A DNA stretch of 64,000 bases from Clostridium_AM sp963780135 (GCA_963780135.1 CAWAAR010000003.1:2356001-2420000); one strand, 5' to 3'. Shown: positions 41,119 to 50,279, numbered from the stretch's first letter. The notes: generated by a model from the sequence alone, not told the origin. Translations and numbers: made by a program.

Positions 41119-41691
41119 ATGGAAGCATTATGTAAAAAAATTTTAGAAGAAGGACGTGCGTTGTCCGAAAGTGTGTTAAAAGTTGATTCTTTCTTGAATC
41201 ACCAAGTAGATCCAAATTTAATGTATGAAATAGGAACTCATTTTAAAAATTATTTTAAAGATCACAATATTACAAAGATATTTACCATTGAAAGTTCAGG
41301 AATTGCACCAACTGTTATGACTGCAATGCAAATGAATTTGCCAATGGTAACATTAAAAAAGCAAGTTCCAAAAACTTTAAATGGAGATATTTATCAAACT
41401 ACTGTACATTCATTTACTAAGGACACAGATTATGAATTAACTTTATCAAAAAAGTTTGTTACAGAGGAAGATAACATATTAATTATTGATGACTTCTTAG
41501 CAAATGGTGAAGCAGCATTAGGTGCAGCACGTTTAGTTGAAGAAGCAGGAGCTAAAGTTTCAGGTATAGGAATTGTAATTGAAAAGTCATTTCAACCTGG
41601 AAGCAAAATGCTAGAAAATAAGGGATACGAAGTGTATTCATTAGCTCGTATTGCAAAACTAGAAAAAGGCTTAATTGAATTTGTAAAATAA
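41119..41691 (+). CDS. xpt: Xanthine phosphoribosyltransferase
   Basis: A 190-aa enzyme of the usual Xpt length. MEALCKKILEEGRALSESVLKVDSFLNHQ is the Xpt N-terminus (residues 1-29), IFTIESSGIAP binds the purine side, and the PRPP motif is ILIIDDFLANGEAA. It converts xanthine and PRPP to XMP in the cytoplasm. It is 21 bp from pbuX, giving the classical import-salvage operon. A terminator follows. Confidence 0.96.
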   Translation: MEALCKKILEEGRALSESVLKVDSFLNHQVDPNLMYEIGTHFKNYFKDHNITKIFTIESSGIAPTVMTAMQMNLPMVTLKKQVPKTLNGDIYQTTVHSFTKDTDYELTLSKKFVTEEDNILIIDDFLANGEAALGAARLVEEAGAKVSGIGIVIEKSFQPGSKMLENKGYEVYSLARIAKLEKGLIEFVK

Positions 41692-41732
41692 TCACAACAA
41701 AAGATTCTGATTACATTAAACCAAAAACAAGG

Positions 41733-41775
41733 TACCTGTAAAGCTTGCAAACACAAGATTTACAGGTATTTTTTA
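41733..41775 (+). terminator. Terminator of pbuX-xpt
   Basis: TACCTGTAAA (41733-41742) pairs with TTTACAGGTA (41759-41768), followed by T residues. Confidence 0.88.
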
Positions 41776-41916
41776 ATAGGCTCAATAAGTAAGTAAACAA
41801 ACACTTTTGTTATGTATGTAACGCAGGATTTTTACACATATTAAAATATATAAAGGTTAAAGAATTTAAAACAGAAGAGAAATGGAATTATTAAAGAATC
41901 TATAAAGGGGTATAAC

Positions 41917-43140
41917 ATGAGAGAAAGAATATTAAGAGTTATTTCTGCTATAGCTGTATCTTGTGGGATGGTTTTTGTAAAATCATCAAGGGAAAGTAAT
42001 TTATCAAATAACATTAAACCGCCATTGAAAACAATTCAATACCAATCAACTTATAAAGAGTATGGCTATAATCTGGATGTGGGGTTGTCAAAATATAAAA
42101 ATGCATTGAAAAACACAGCTAAGCAAAAAGCAAAAATATATTGTATAGGAGAGTCTAATACAAGAGGGGAATATTCCAGTGACGAGGTAAGAAACTCCTG
42201 GGTTGGGGTACTGAAATCATCCGTGCAAAATCAATATGGAAATGCAGGAGAAGGTTTTATTAGCATTTATGAAGGTGCGCTTCCTTCTGGTACTAAAAGT
42301 AGATGGTCATTAGGAAAGGGTTGGAGTGTTTCTGGTGCTCCTAATACAGTGTTTTCTAATGTTGGTGGTTTTGGTGGTTGTTTTGGAATTTCTGATAAAA
42401 ATACCTCTAGTGCAACTTTAACTTTCACTGGAACAGATTTAGAATTATTATATGCTAAAGCAGTAGATGGTGGTACGGCTGGAGTAACAATAGATGGTAT
42501 AGAAGTAGGTATTATAAATTGTTTAGATGAAGCGCTAAGTTTCTCACATAAAGCTTCTTATTCAGGTTTAAGTAATGCTGTGCATACATTAGTAATAACC
42601 CCTAATACAACATCAAATGTTCTTATAGAAGGTGCAATTGCTTCATCAAATACCACAGGAATCGAAGTGGATAAGATAGCAATTTCTAGCAAAATGGCAA
42701 GTTATTTTAATACACCTTTCACAAAGAAGATTTGGGATACGTCACCAGCACCAGAGTTAGTACTTTTATCTTTTGGTATTAATGAATCGGGAAACCGCAT
42801 TTCTGTTGAAGATTATAAGGCAAATATGATAGGTTTAGTAACTTACTGGCAAGGAAGAGGCAGCAGTGTGTGCTTAGTTACAAATCAAAAACCTGCTGAT
42901 TCATGGACAACAAAGTGGCCTGATTATGTAACATCATTGTATGAAATAGCAGATACTTATAATACAGGAATTATAGATATTTACAAAGCCTATTTCAAAG
43001 ATTATACCAAGGCACAAAAATTGGGGCTATTTGGAGCGAAAAGTAATAATTATTCGGGAGCGAGTGGAACCAATACTGCACATCCTAGTGACAAAGGTTA
43101 TAGATATATTGGTAACATTATTTATAGCAATTTACAATAA
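41917..43140 (+). CDS. Secreted SGNH/GDSL-type esterase
   Basis: A 407-aa protein with an N-terminal signal-like helix (VISAIAVSCGMVFV). The SGNH blocks are GESNTRG (Ser about 77), a Gly in FGGCFG, SFGINESGN (Asn) and AHPSDKGY (His near the C-terminus with Asp three residues later). A beta-rich insertion (about 155-260) looks like a carbohydrate-esterase jelly-roll subdomain. Such enzymes deacetylate polysaccharides. The gene stands alone between terminators; GGGG precedes the ATG. Confidence 0.82.
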   Translation: MRERILRVISAIAVSCGMVFVKSSRESNLSNNIKPPLKTIQYQSTYKEYGYNLDVGLSKYKNALKNTAKQKAKIYCIGESNTRGEYSSDEVRNSWVGVLKSSVQNQYGNAGEGFISIYEGALPSGTKSRWSLGKGWSVSGAPNTVFSNVGGFGGCFGISDKNTSSATLTFTGTDLELLYAKAVDGGTAGVTIDGIEVGIINCLDEALSFSHKASYSGLSNAVHTLVITPNTTSNVLIEGAIASSNTTGIEVDKIAISSKMASYFNTPFTKKIWDTSPAPELVLLSFGINESGNRISVEDYKANMIGLVTYWQGRGSSVCLVTNQKPADSWTTKWPDYVTSLYEIADTYNTGIIDIYKAYFKDYTKAQKLGLFGAKSNNYSGASGTNTAHPSDKGYRYIGNIIYSNLQ

Positions 43141-43372
43141 AGAAAATATATGCATTTATATTTATCAGCTGTAGTAAAAAATGAAACATAGTTAAGTTGT
43201 TGGGGAATAATAGTTATTAAATAAAATAAATTTTTATTTATTTTTGTGAAAAATAGTAAAATTTATGATATAATGAAATAAATAGCAAATATTTAAAAGA
43301 TTACGCTGTGAATTAACAGAATTTTGGCTTTTTTTAGAAAAACAAATAATTATCAAAATGGAGGTTATAATT

Positions 43373-43798
43373 ATGAAAAAAGTTTCTATTATTTATTTCA
43401 GTAATGCTGGTAATGTTGAAGTGCTGGCAAACAAAATATTTGAAGGTGCAAAGGGAACTGGTGCAGAAGTAAACATAAAAAATGTTTTAGAAGCTAAGGA
43501 AGAAGATGTTACAAATGCTGATGCAGTAGCTTTTGGAAGTCCATCAAGAAATAACAATAATATTGAACAAGATCAGATGGCTCCATTCTTAGAAAAATTC
43601 AAGCTTTTAAACAATAATAACAAACCTGTTGTTTTATTTGGTTCTTATGGTTGGGATAATGGAGAATTTATGGACAAGTTTAAAAAAGTAGTTACTGATT
43701 ACGGATTTAAAATTGTAGGTGATATTGCAGTTAAAGAAACTCCAAATAATGAAGAACTGAAAAAAGCAGAGGACCTTGGAAAACTTCTAGCAAAATAA
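43373..43798 (+). CDS. Flavodoxin
   Basis: A 141-aa short-chain flavodoxin. VSIIYFSNAGNVEVLA corresponds to the FMN phosphate loop, although S/T-x-T-G-x-T is changed to SNAGNVE. AFGSPSRNNNNIEQ and VVLFGSYGWDNGEF are the two flavin-facing loops. It carries low-potential electrons in the cytoplasm. ATG 43373 after GGAGG. The upstream region 43141-43372 has a TATAAT box near 43271 and is otherwise empty. Confidence 0.88.
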   Translation: MKKVSIIYFSNAGNVEVLANKIFEGAKGTGAEVNIKNVLEAKEEDVTNADAVAFGSPSRNNNNIEQDQMAPFLEKFKLLNNNNKPVVLFGSYGWDNGEFMDKFKKVVTDYGFKIVGDIAVKETPNNEELKKAEDLGKLLAK

Positions 43799-43999
43799 TC
43801 AAGTGGATAAAGAAATAATGAAATAATGAAATAATAAATTATAGCGCAAAAAGAGAAATATTATAATAATGTTAAAAATAACAAGTTATACACAATAAAA
43901 AACGAGGTTGTTGTATTAAGCTTATATATTGCATTGTTTTTTGATTTGCAAAACACAACATATTGTATGCAAATTACTTAGTGCAACAGACCCGTCTTT

Positions 44000-44791
44000 T
44001 TATAGCTTTACAGCCTGTATTGATGCAGACATAATGTATTCTCCAACTTTTAAATTGTTTCCCCATTTTTCAGCATATTCTTTTGAAACTTCGGTAGTCT
44101 TAATGCTAATTTTAGAGAAACCAGCATTTTCTAAATATGATTTCAAATCTTCAACTGAAGAAGCACCAGTAACTCAGCCACAATAAAGTTTTTCATCCTG
44201 CTTCATTTCATCAGTCAAATCTTTCATAAGTACTATATCAGAAATGGCAATTCTACCCTGCTTTTTAAGTACACGATAAGCTTCATTATAAACCCTTTGC
44301 TTATTAGGTGATAAGTTTATAACACAATTGGATATAATTACATCAGCAGTATTATCAGCTATAGGAAGGTTTTCGATTTCTCCCAATCTGAAATCTACAT
44401 TTTTGTAATGATATTTCTGAGCCATAAGTCTTGCTTTATTAAGCATTTCTGTAGTCATATCCACACCAATAACATAACCACTTTCGCCAACCTTTTTTGA
44501 AGCCAAGAAGCAATCAAACCCAGCACCGCTTCCTAGATCTACCACTGTTTCAGAAGGCTTTATATTGGCTATTAATTGAGGATTTCCGCAGCCAAGACCC
44601 ATATTAGCTTCTTCTGGAGCAGTAGATATTTCTTCATTAGAATAACCTATTTTACGTGATATATCTAAAGCAGAATTTTTTAAATTAAGATCAGTGCTGC
44701 AGCAGCTAGAAGTTTTCACATTACTTACGGCAATTTTTTTGTAACTATCACGGACTACATTTCTAATATCCATTTTCTTAAAGTCTTTCAT
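44000..44791 (-). CDS. arsM: Arsenite methyltransferase with in-frame TGA at the arsenic-binding cysteine (candidate selenoprotein)
   Basis: The first 205 codons encode an ArsM: GLGCGNP, SAM motif VVDLGSGAGFDCFLA, VIGVDMT, and SNCVINLSPNK with the conserved Cys156. Then comes LYCG, an in-frame TGA (44174-44176), and the frame continues 57 codons to a TAA at 44000-44002 with VTGASSVEDLKSYLENAGF, normal ArsM C-terminal sequence. The TGA falls exactly where ArsM enzymes have the third As(III)-binding cysteine in a GC(V/I)xGA motif. A hairpin, TCTTC-AGTT-GAAGA, begins 12 nt after the TGA. Read through, the protein is 263 aa, the usual length. Selenocysteine is the best explanation; a nonsense mutation is the alternative. 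A good GGAGG precedes the ATG. Confidence 0.75.
44136..44176 (-). promoter_or_regulatory. Putative bacterial SECIS element in arsM
   Basis: On the coding (minus) strand, TGA is followed by 12 nt and then a 5-bp stem, TCTTC/GAAGA (44148-44161), with the 4-nt loop AGTT. The loop has a G in its first two positions and starts 18 nt after the TGA. This is within what I recall of the general bacterial SECIS model (small apical loop with an early G, about 16-37 nt from the UGA). The stem is short, so folding and genomic context must be checked. Confidence 0.5.
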
Positions 44792-45035
44792 TTTTTACCT
44801 CCAGTTATAATTAAATTTATTTGATTTTAAAATATTATAACACATTATCAATGAATCTTACTTAGTGGGAGTATTATTAATGGTAAAAACAAGAATTATA
44901 TTACATGCAAACAGGATATGATGTATAATTATAGTAAATTATATATTAAATCAGAATTATATGACAATATTAGCTAATTTCTATATTATATAATTATTGA
45001 TGGCATTTAACTTAATAAGAACAGGAGTGACAGTT

Positions 45036-47024
45036 ATGAAAACAGTTCAAAGTAAATTAACATTACAAATTTTTTTATTGGTTTTAATAATTTGTGGAGT
45101 TCTAAGTTTTGGAGCTTATTACATTTCATCTAATTCATTGAATGAAACAGTAAAAACAAATTTAGCGGAAAGAACTGATGATGCATCTAAGCTTTTATCA
45201 AATTATATGAAAAACAAGCAAACTGCATTAGATGGGGTTACAGCTTTAAATGAAGTAAAGTCCACAAATTGGGAAATTCAAAAGCCCATATTAAAAGATG
45301 AAAGTAAAAAACTCGGTTTTGAAAAATTAGCAATAGTAAATTTAAATGGAAAAGCTCATACCACTTTAAATGACACTGAACTAGATGTGTCAAAGGTGGA
45401 ATATGTAAAAAAAGCTCTTAGTGGGGAAATAGGTTTTTCTGATGCCACAAAAAGTAAAGTAAATGGAATGCTTATTATGGACGCATATGCTCCAATAAAA
45501 AGCAATGATGGTAAAATTATAGGTGCTATAATTGGAACAATGGATGTACAAAAAGTAAGTGCTTTTTTACAGGAAATGAAATTTTCAAATTCAGCATATC
45601 CTTATGTAGTAAATAAAGAAGGTACAGTAATTCTACATAAAAATGTAGAATTGGTGAAGAAAGAGAACAACGCAGTGAAAAATGCTGAAAAAGATTCTAC
45701 TTATAAGGAACTAAGCAATTACATAAAAAAAGTAATAGCAGGAGAAACTGGACTAGGAGAATATAAGTACAATGGATCAGAAAATATCATTGCCTATACT
45801 CCTATAAGTGGAGTAAATTGGTTTATGGTGGTAGAAGCTGATAAATCCGTAGTATTTAAATCTATAAGTCATTTAAAATCAATGGAATTTGGTACTACAA
45901 TAATTTTTATATTTTTGGGATTTGTTTTTGGTTTGTTTATAGCTAAATCCATAACAAAGCCTTTATTAAAAATTAAAGATCTAGCAAAAAGACTTTCAAA
46001 ATATGATTTTTCAAATGAAATTGATATATCAAGAAAAGATGAATTTGGAGAAGCGGCAGCAGCCCTTAATACAGCTCAAGAAAATGTAAAAACTTTAATT
46101 AAAACAATTATAAATGAAGCTCAAGATATGAGTGCTGCCAGTGAAGAACTTTCTGCAACTTCTGAAGAATTGGCGTCAAGGTTTGAGCATATAAATATGT
46201 CAACTGAAGATATAGTAAAAATAGCTAGAGAAGCTAGCGCATCCACAGCAGAAGTTACAGTTTCTATAGAAGAAATAGACTCCAGTATAATCAAACTTTC
46301 AAATAAGGCAATGGATGGAAGCAATAATTCAAATGAATCTAAAGATAGAGCTATTACAGTACAAAAAAATGCTAAGAATGCTATATCTGAAAGTAGAAAC
46401 ATTTATAAAGATAAAGAAGAAAAGATCTTAAAAGCTATAGAATCAGCAAAAGTTGTAGGAGAAGTAAAGTCAATGGCAGATGCAATAGCAAGCATTTCTG
46501 AACAAACTAATTTATTAGCATTAAATGCTGCTATAGAAGCGGCTAGAGCAGGAGAGCAAGGGAAAGGTTTTGCTGTAGTTGCTGAAGAAGTAAGGAATTT
46601 AGCAGAACAAACTTCACAAACAGTTTATACAATACAGGATACTATAGGAAAGATACAGGAAGCATTTAAAAATCTTGCAGAGAATGGCAGTGAATTGTTA
46701 AAATTTATTGATGGTAATGTAAATAAACAGTTTGATTCATATTTAAGTACAGGCGAACAATATTACAAGGATTCAGAAGATGTGTCAGGAATGGCTGAAG
46801 ATTTAGCATCTATGGCTCAACAGATAACAGCATCAGTAAATCAGGTAACTAACTCAATTCAAAATATGACTAAGGATTCAGAAAAATCATCTGAAAGTAC
46901 TAATGAAATAAAAGACAGTATACAGGATGCTTCACTTGCTATGGATCAGATAGCTAAAACAGCACAAAGTCAAGCTCAATTAGCACAGGAACTTAGTGAA
47001 GTAGTAGGTAAATTTAAGATTTAG
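45036..47024 (+). CDS. Methyl-accepting chemotaxis protein with dCACHE sensor
   Basis: A 662-aa chemoreceptor. TM1 (about 12-32) and TM2 (about 285-307) enclose an extracellular dCACHE ligand domain (about 35-280, with VNLNGKAHT and VVNKEGTVILHK motifs). HAMP (about 308-360) follows, then the cytoplasmic signalling domain with the hairpin tip around SISEQTNLLALNAAIEAARAGEQGKGFAVVAEEVRNLAEQT. ATG 45036 after AGGAGTGA is preferred over the earlier TTG/ATG frame. It transmits an unknown small-molecule signal to CheA. A hairpin of CCCATACAT/ATGTATGGG follows the stop. Confidence 0.93.
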   Translation: MKTVQSKLTLQIFLLVLIICGVLSFGAYYISSNSLNETVKTNLAERTDDASKLLSNYMKNKQTALDGVTALNEVKSTNWEIQKPILKDESKKLGFEKLAIVNLNGKAHTTLNDTELDVSKVEYVKKALSGEIGFSDATKSKVNGMLIMDAYAPIKSNDGKIIGAIIGTMDVQKVSAFLQEMKFSNSAYPYVVNKEGTVILHKNVELVKKENNAVKNAEKDSTYKELSNYIKKVIAGETGLGEYKYNGSENIIAYTPISGVNWFMVVEADKSVVFKSISHLKSMEFGTTIIFIFLGFVFGLFIAKSITKPLLKIKDLAKRLSKYDFSNEIDISRKDEFGEAAAALNTAQENVKTLIKTIINEAQDMSAASEELSATSEELASRFEHINMSTEDIVKIAREASASTAEVTVSIEEIDSSIIKLSNKAMDGSNNSNESKDRAITVQKNAKNAISESRNIYKDKEEKILKAIESAKVVGEVKSMADAIASISEQTNLLALNAAIEAARAGEQGKGFAVVAEEVRNLAEQTSQTVYTIQDTIGKIQEAFKNLAENGSELLKFIDGNVNKQFDSYLSTGEQYYKDSEDVSGMAEDLASMAQQITASVNQVTNSIQNMTKDSEKSSESTNEIKDSIQDASLAMDQIAKTAQSQAQLAQELSEVVGKFKI

Positions 47025-47025
47025 T

Positions 47026-47062
47026 TATATTCCCATACATTGAAATATTATGTATGGGATAT
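47026..47062 (+). terminator. Terminator-like hairpin after the chemoreceptor gene
   Basis: CCCATACAT (47031-47039) and ATGTATGGG (47049-47057), extended by AT pairs, form a stem two bases after the stop; the T tail is weak. Confidence 0.7.
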
Positions 47063-47164
47063 TTATGTTTTAATGTACTGTATTTTCATTTTCTAAAATT
47101 GTGATATAATTGTTTAAAATGATACAATTTCCATAATATACGAAATCATAAAGGTGGGTTTTAA

Positions 47165-47914
47165 ATGTTAGAAATTAAGAATTTATGTTTAGATGTGGAA
47201 GATGATAATAAGAAGGTTAGAATTTTAAATAATATTAACCTAAAGCTTGAGGACAAAAAACTGTATGTAATTACAGGACCTAATGGTGGTGGAAAATCCT
47301 CTTTAGCTAAGCTCATAATGGGCATATATGAAGCCACTTCTGGAAGCATGTTTTTAGATGGTGAAGATATAACAAATTTAAGCATAACAGAGAAGGCTAG
47401 AAAAAAAATAGGTTTTGCTTTTCAGCAGCCTCCAAGATTTAAGGGAATAAAGGTAAATGAATTATTAAATCTTGCAGCAGAGGATGAAAACGCAAATATA
47501 TGTAAGCTGCTTTTAGACGTAGGCCTATGTGCACAAGATTATGTGAATAGAGATGTGGATTCCAGTCTTTCAGGTGGTGAATTGAAAAGAATAGAAATAG
47601 CTACAATACTTGCTAGAAAGCTTAAATTAGCTGTTTTTGATGAACCTGAAGCAGGAATAGATTTATGGAGTTTTAGGAGACTTGCAGAAACTTTTGAAAA
47701 CATACATAAAAAACAGGATACTACTATTGTTATAATATCTCATCAGGAAAGAATATTAAAATTAGCAGATGAAGTTATTGTTTTAGCTGATGGAGAAATT
47801 AAGGAAAAAACTACTAAAGAAAAAATACTAGCAGAAATTGTGAAAAATGATAACTGTGATTGCAGTTCATCTTGTAGTGAAGGAGTTGGTTCAAATGTTG
47901 GATGCATTAGATAA
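47165..47914 (+). CDS. smsC: SufC-like ATPase of the minimal SMS Fe-S assembly system
   Basis: A 249-aa ATPase. Walker A is GPNGGGKSS, Q-loop FAFQQPPRFKGI, signature SLSGGELKRIEIA, Walker B LAVFDEPEAGIDLWSF, switch His in IISHQ. The DEPEAGIDLWSF stretch and SGGELKR signature are SufC-like and not those of importer ATPases. The C-terminal tail has an unusual CDCSSSCSEG cluster. The partner SufB/D-like gene overlaps by 20 bp. With no sufS, sufU or sufE nearby, this is the two-gene SMS arrangement known in methanogens and clostridia, which supports iron-sulfur cluster assembly. Confidence 0.85.
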   Translation: MLEIKNLCLDVEDDNKKVRILNNINLKLEDKKLYVITGPNGGGKSSLAKLIMGIYEATSGSMFLDGEDITNLSITEKARKKIGFAFQQPPRFKGIKVNELLNLAAEDENANICKLLLDVGLCAQDYVNRDVDSSLSGGELKRIEIATILARKLKLAVFDEPEAGIDLWSFRRLAETFENIHKKQDTTIVIISHQERILKLADEVIVLADGEIKEKTTKEKILAEIVKNDNCDCSSSCSEGVGSNVGCIR

Positions 47915-48815
47915 AAATATGTTAGATGAGTTAGCAGGGTTACATGAATTACCTCAAGGTGCTTATAATATAAGAAAAAATGGTGAAAAAGCTGCGAGAA
48001 ATACCACAGCTAATATTAATATTATAACTAAGGAAGATAAACCAGGCATAGATATTATAGTAAAACCTCATACCATAGGGGAAAGTGTACATATACCAGT
48101 AATAATAACTAGAGAAGGTTTAGATGATGTGGTTTATAATACCTTTGAAATTGGAGAAGGGTCTGATGTTTTAATAGTTGCTGGCTGTGGAATACATAAT
48201 CCAGGGGATAAAAAATCTAAACATGATGGAGTTCATGAATTTTTTGTGAGAAAAGGTGCTCGTATAAAATATGTGGAAAAACATTTTGGTGAAGGGGATG
48301 GCACTGGAGAAAGAATTATGAACCCTAAAACCATTATAGAGGTTGAAGAAGGTGGATATGCAGAACTAGAACTTGTTCAGATAAAAGGTATTGATAGGAC
48401 TAAAAGAGATACTGAAGTAAAACTTCATAAAAATGCTAAGTTAGTGGTAGTTGAGAGACTTTTAACTTATAAAGATCAAGATGCAGAGTCTATAATAGAT
48501 GTAGAAATGGTAGGAGAAGATTCTTCTGCACAGATAATTTCTCGTTCTGTAGCACAGGATAGTTCAAAGCAGATGTTTCATTTAAATATGTCAGGTTATG
48601 CTAAATGTAGAGGTCATATACAATGTGATTCTATTATAATGCATAATGCTAAGGTAGAATCCATACCTAAAATATCAGCTTATAATTCTGATGCAGCACT
48701 TATACATGAAGCAGCTATAGGAAAGATAGCCAATGAACAACTTCTAAAATTAATGTCTTTAGGTCTTTCAGAAAAGGAAGCAGAGGACACTATACTTAAA
48801 GGCTTCCTTAAGTAA
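47895..48815 (+). CDS. smsB: SufB/SufD-like scaffold of the minimal SMS system
   Basis: About 306 aa, starting at ATG 47895, nine bases after AGGAG (47881-47885) and inside the end of the ATPase gene. It has a right-handed beta-helix core with regular strands and the C-terminal SufB/D helices: QCDSIIMHNAKVESIPKISAYN, then ALIHEAAIGKIANEQLLKLMSLGLSEKEAEDTILKGF (residues about 250-305; shown in parts), the family's most conserved part with H-E-A. It is much shorter than SufB (about 465 aa), as usual for SmsB. It should form a complex with the SufC-like partner for Fe-S cluster building. Confidence 0.85.
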   Translation: MLDALDKNMLDELAGLHELPQGAYNIRKNGEKAARNTTANINIITKEDKPGIDIIVKPHTIGESVHIPVIITREGLDDVVYNTFEIGEGSDVLIVAGCGIHNPGDKKSKHDGVHEFFVRKGARIKYVEKHFGEGDGTGERIMNPKTIIEVEEGGYAELELVQIKGIDRTKRDTEVKLHKNAKLVVVERLLTYKDQDAESIIDVEMVGEDSSAQIISRSVAQDSSKQMFHLNMSGYAKCRGHIQCDSIIMHNAKVESIPKISAYNSDAALIHEAAIGKIANEQLLKLMSLGLSEKEAEDTILKGFLK

Positions 48816-48858
48816 GGTATATTCAAAAAAATAATAAAGAAGTTAGTCAGTATATTTT

Positions 48859-48936
48859 GCATCATACTGCGTCAACAGAAGCCTTTGATAGAACTCTATC
48901 AGAGGAACCTGTTTCCGTGTTAATAGCAAAGTATGC
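48859..48936 (+). ncRNA. Structured leader or small RNA upstream of dapB
   Basis: A nested fold is visible: an outer imperfect pairing of GCATCATACTGC (48859-48870) with GCAAAGTATGC (48926-48936); AACAG (48874-48878) with CTGTT (48909-48913); a 3x3 internal loop; and a 10-bp stem CCTTTGATAG (48882-48891) with CTATCAGAGG (48896-48905), loop AACT. There is no U tract, so it is not a terminator, and it does not match the lysine riboswitch that I would expect before dapB. It ends 70 bp before the dapB start. Confidence 0.45.
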
Positions 48937-49006
48937 TAACATCTTTGATTTGTTATTGTCTTTCATATGCCTAATTATATAAACTCAAAGGAAGGTAGTT
49001 GAAATT

Positions 49007-49804
49007 ATGAATATAATTGTGATAGGTCCAAAGGGCAAAATGGGTAAGCTCATTGTGAAAATAGCAAATGACATGAAAGAGCTTAATATTGTGGGAGCTT
49101 TAGCACCAAAGGGAAGAGACTACATTGGAAAAGATGTAGGATTAGCTTCTGGTATAGGTATTGAAACAGGAGCTGTTGTAGTGGATGATCTCCAAAGTAT
49201 TATTGATAAAGCTGATGTAATTATAGATTATAGTACACCAGAATGTTCTATGGAAGTAATGGAAAAAGCACTAGAGCATAAAAAGGCAGTGGTTTGTGGT
49301 ACTACTGGTTTTTCTGATCAGCAGTATAATAGAATTGTAGAAATTTCTAAGACTATTCCTTTAGTTTTTGCAGCCAATACTTCTATGGTGGTAAACCTTA
49401 TGTATAAGCTTTTAAAAATTTCAGCTGAAACCATAGGAAATATGTCTGACATAGAAATAATAGAAATGCATGACAGATATAAGAAGGATGCACCCAGTGG
49501 AACTTCTAAAGAAATGGGAGAAGTTATAGCTGAAGCTTTAGGTGAAAACTTAAAAGACGTAGCAGTTTTTGGAAGAGAAGGGGAAGGTTCTAGAAAAGAA
49601 GGAACTATAGGATACCATTCTTTAAGAGCCGGAGATATATCCAGCAGTCATACAGTTATGTTCGGACTTATGGGAGAAAGACTTGAAATTACTCATCATG
49701 CTCATAATTGGGAGTGTTTTGCAAATGGAGCTTGTAAAGCTGCAGTGTTTTTAGAAGGAAAAGCACCGGGATTTTATACCGTTAAAGATGTATTGGGATT
49801 ATAG
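49007..49804 (+). CDS. dapB: 4-hydroxy-tetrahydrodipicolinate reductase
   Basis: A 265-aa DapB of usual length. The N-terminal Rossmann nucleotide loop is IGPKGKMGK; VVCGTTGF and FAANTSMVVNLM precede the catalytic segment EIIEMHDRYKKDAPSGTS. The family motif is E-x-H-H-R-x-K-x-D-x-P-S-G-T; the catalytic His and Lys remain but the second His is Asp here. The enzyme reduces HTPA to tetrahydrodipicolinate in lysine and dipicolinate synthesis. It is separate from dapA. GGAAGG precedes the ATG. A terminator follows at 49847. Confidence 0.9.
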   Translation: MNIIVIGPKGKMGKLIVKIANDMKELNIVGALAPKGRDYIGKDVGLASGIGIETGAVVVDDLQSIIDKADVIIDYSTPECSMEVMEKALEHKKAVVCGTTGFSDQQYNRIVEISKTIPLVFAANTSMVVNLMYKLLKISAETIGNMSDIEIIEMHDRYKKDAPSGTSKEMGEVIAEALGENLKDVAVFGREGEGSRKEGTIGYHSLRAGDISSSHTVMFGLMGERLEITHHAHNWECFANGACKAAVFLEGKAPGFYTVKDVLGL

Positions 49805-49846
49805 CAGTTTTTTAAGCTCACTGAAAATTAAATAATAGATGCAAAT

Positions 49847-49891
49847 AAAAGCTATGAAATTAAGGTATTAGACCTATATTTCATAGCTTTT
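49847..49891 (+). terminator. Terminator of dapB
   Basis: AAAAGCTATGAAAT (49847-49860) and ATTTCATAGCTTTT (49878-49891) pair perfectly, with a smaller AGGT/ACCT inside. The following AT-rich 49892-50276 contains no gene or recognisable motif beyond a probable asparaginase promoter. Confidence 0.9.
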
Positions 49892-50279
49892 TAAATTGAA
49901 AAAAATTTATGTTTCATAGTGTTTCAAAAATTGTACTTTTAAGATAGTGCTATTTTTGTATTAATTATTCAAAATTTTAACATAAGGCTTTTATGAAATT
50001 TGATTTTTAACACAACATATTTTTGTATAAAAAGTACTCTATTACAAATAATATTCTAAAGATAAGTTGTTGTTTTTTTAATAAATGAAATTGAACAAAA
50101 TAACTAATTAAATAATGTAAGTACACTATATAACGTTATTTTATATATGTACACTGTAAAAACGATGTGATAAAATAAAGTTGCATTAAAGGATGAATTC
50201 ATTACTTTAGACATCTTTAAAGAACTAATAAGTAAAAGATGCCTTGTAAAAAAAGTATGTAATAAAAAGGAGCAAGATG

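Noticed and set aside
43929..44186. Plus-strand 85-codon frame opposite the arsM C-terminus
   Set aside because: It mirrors the conserved 3' part of arsM on the minus strand; no start signal.
44174..44791. Calling arsM a simple pseudogene ending at the TGA
   Set aside because: The downstream frame is intact and conserved, and the TGA replaces a specific catalytic cysteine; a selenocysteine gene explains this better, though not yet proven.
48816..49006. Lysine riboswitch before dapB
   Set aside because: The conserved lysine-aptamer boxes are absent and the structured part is only about 78 nt.
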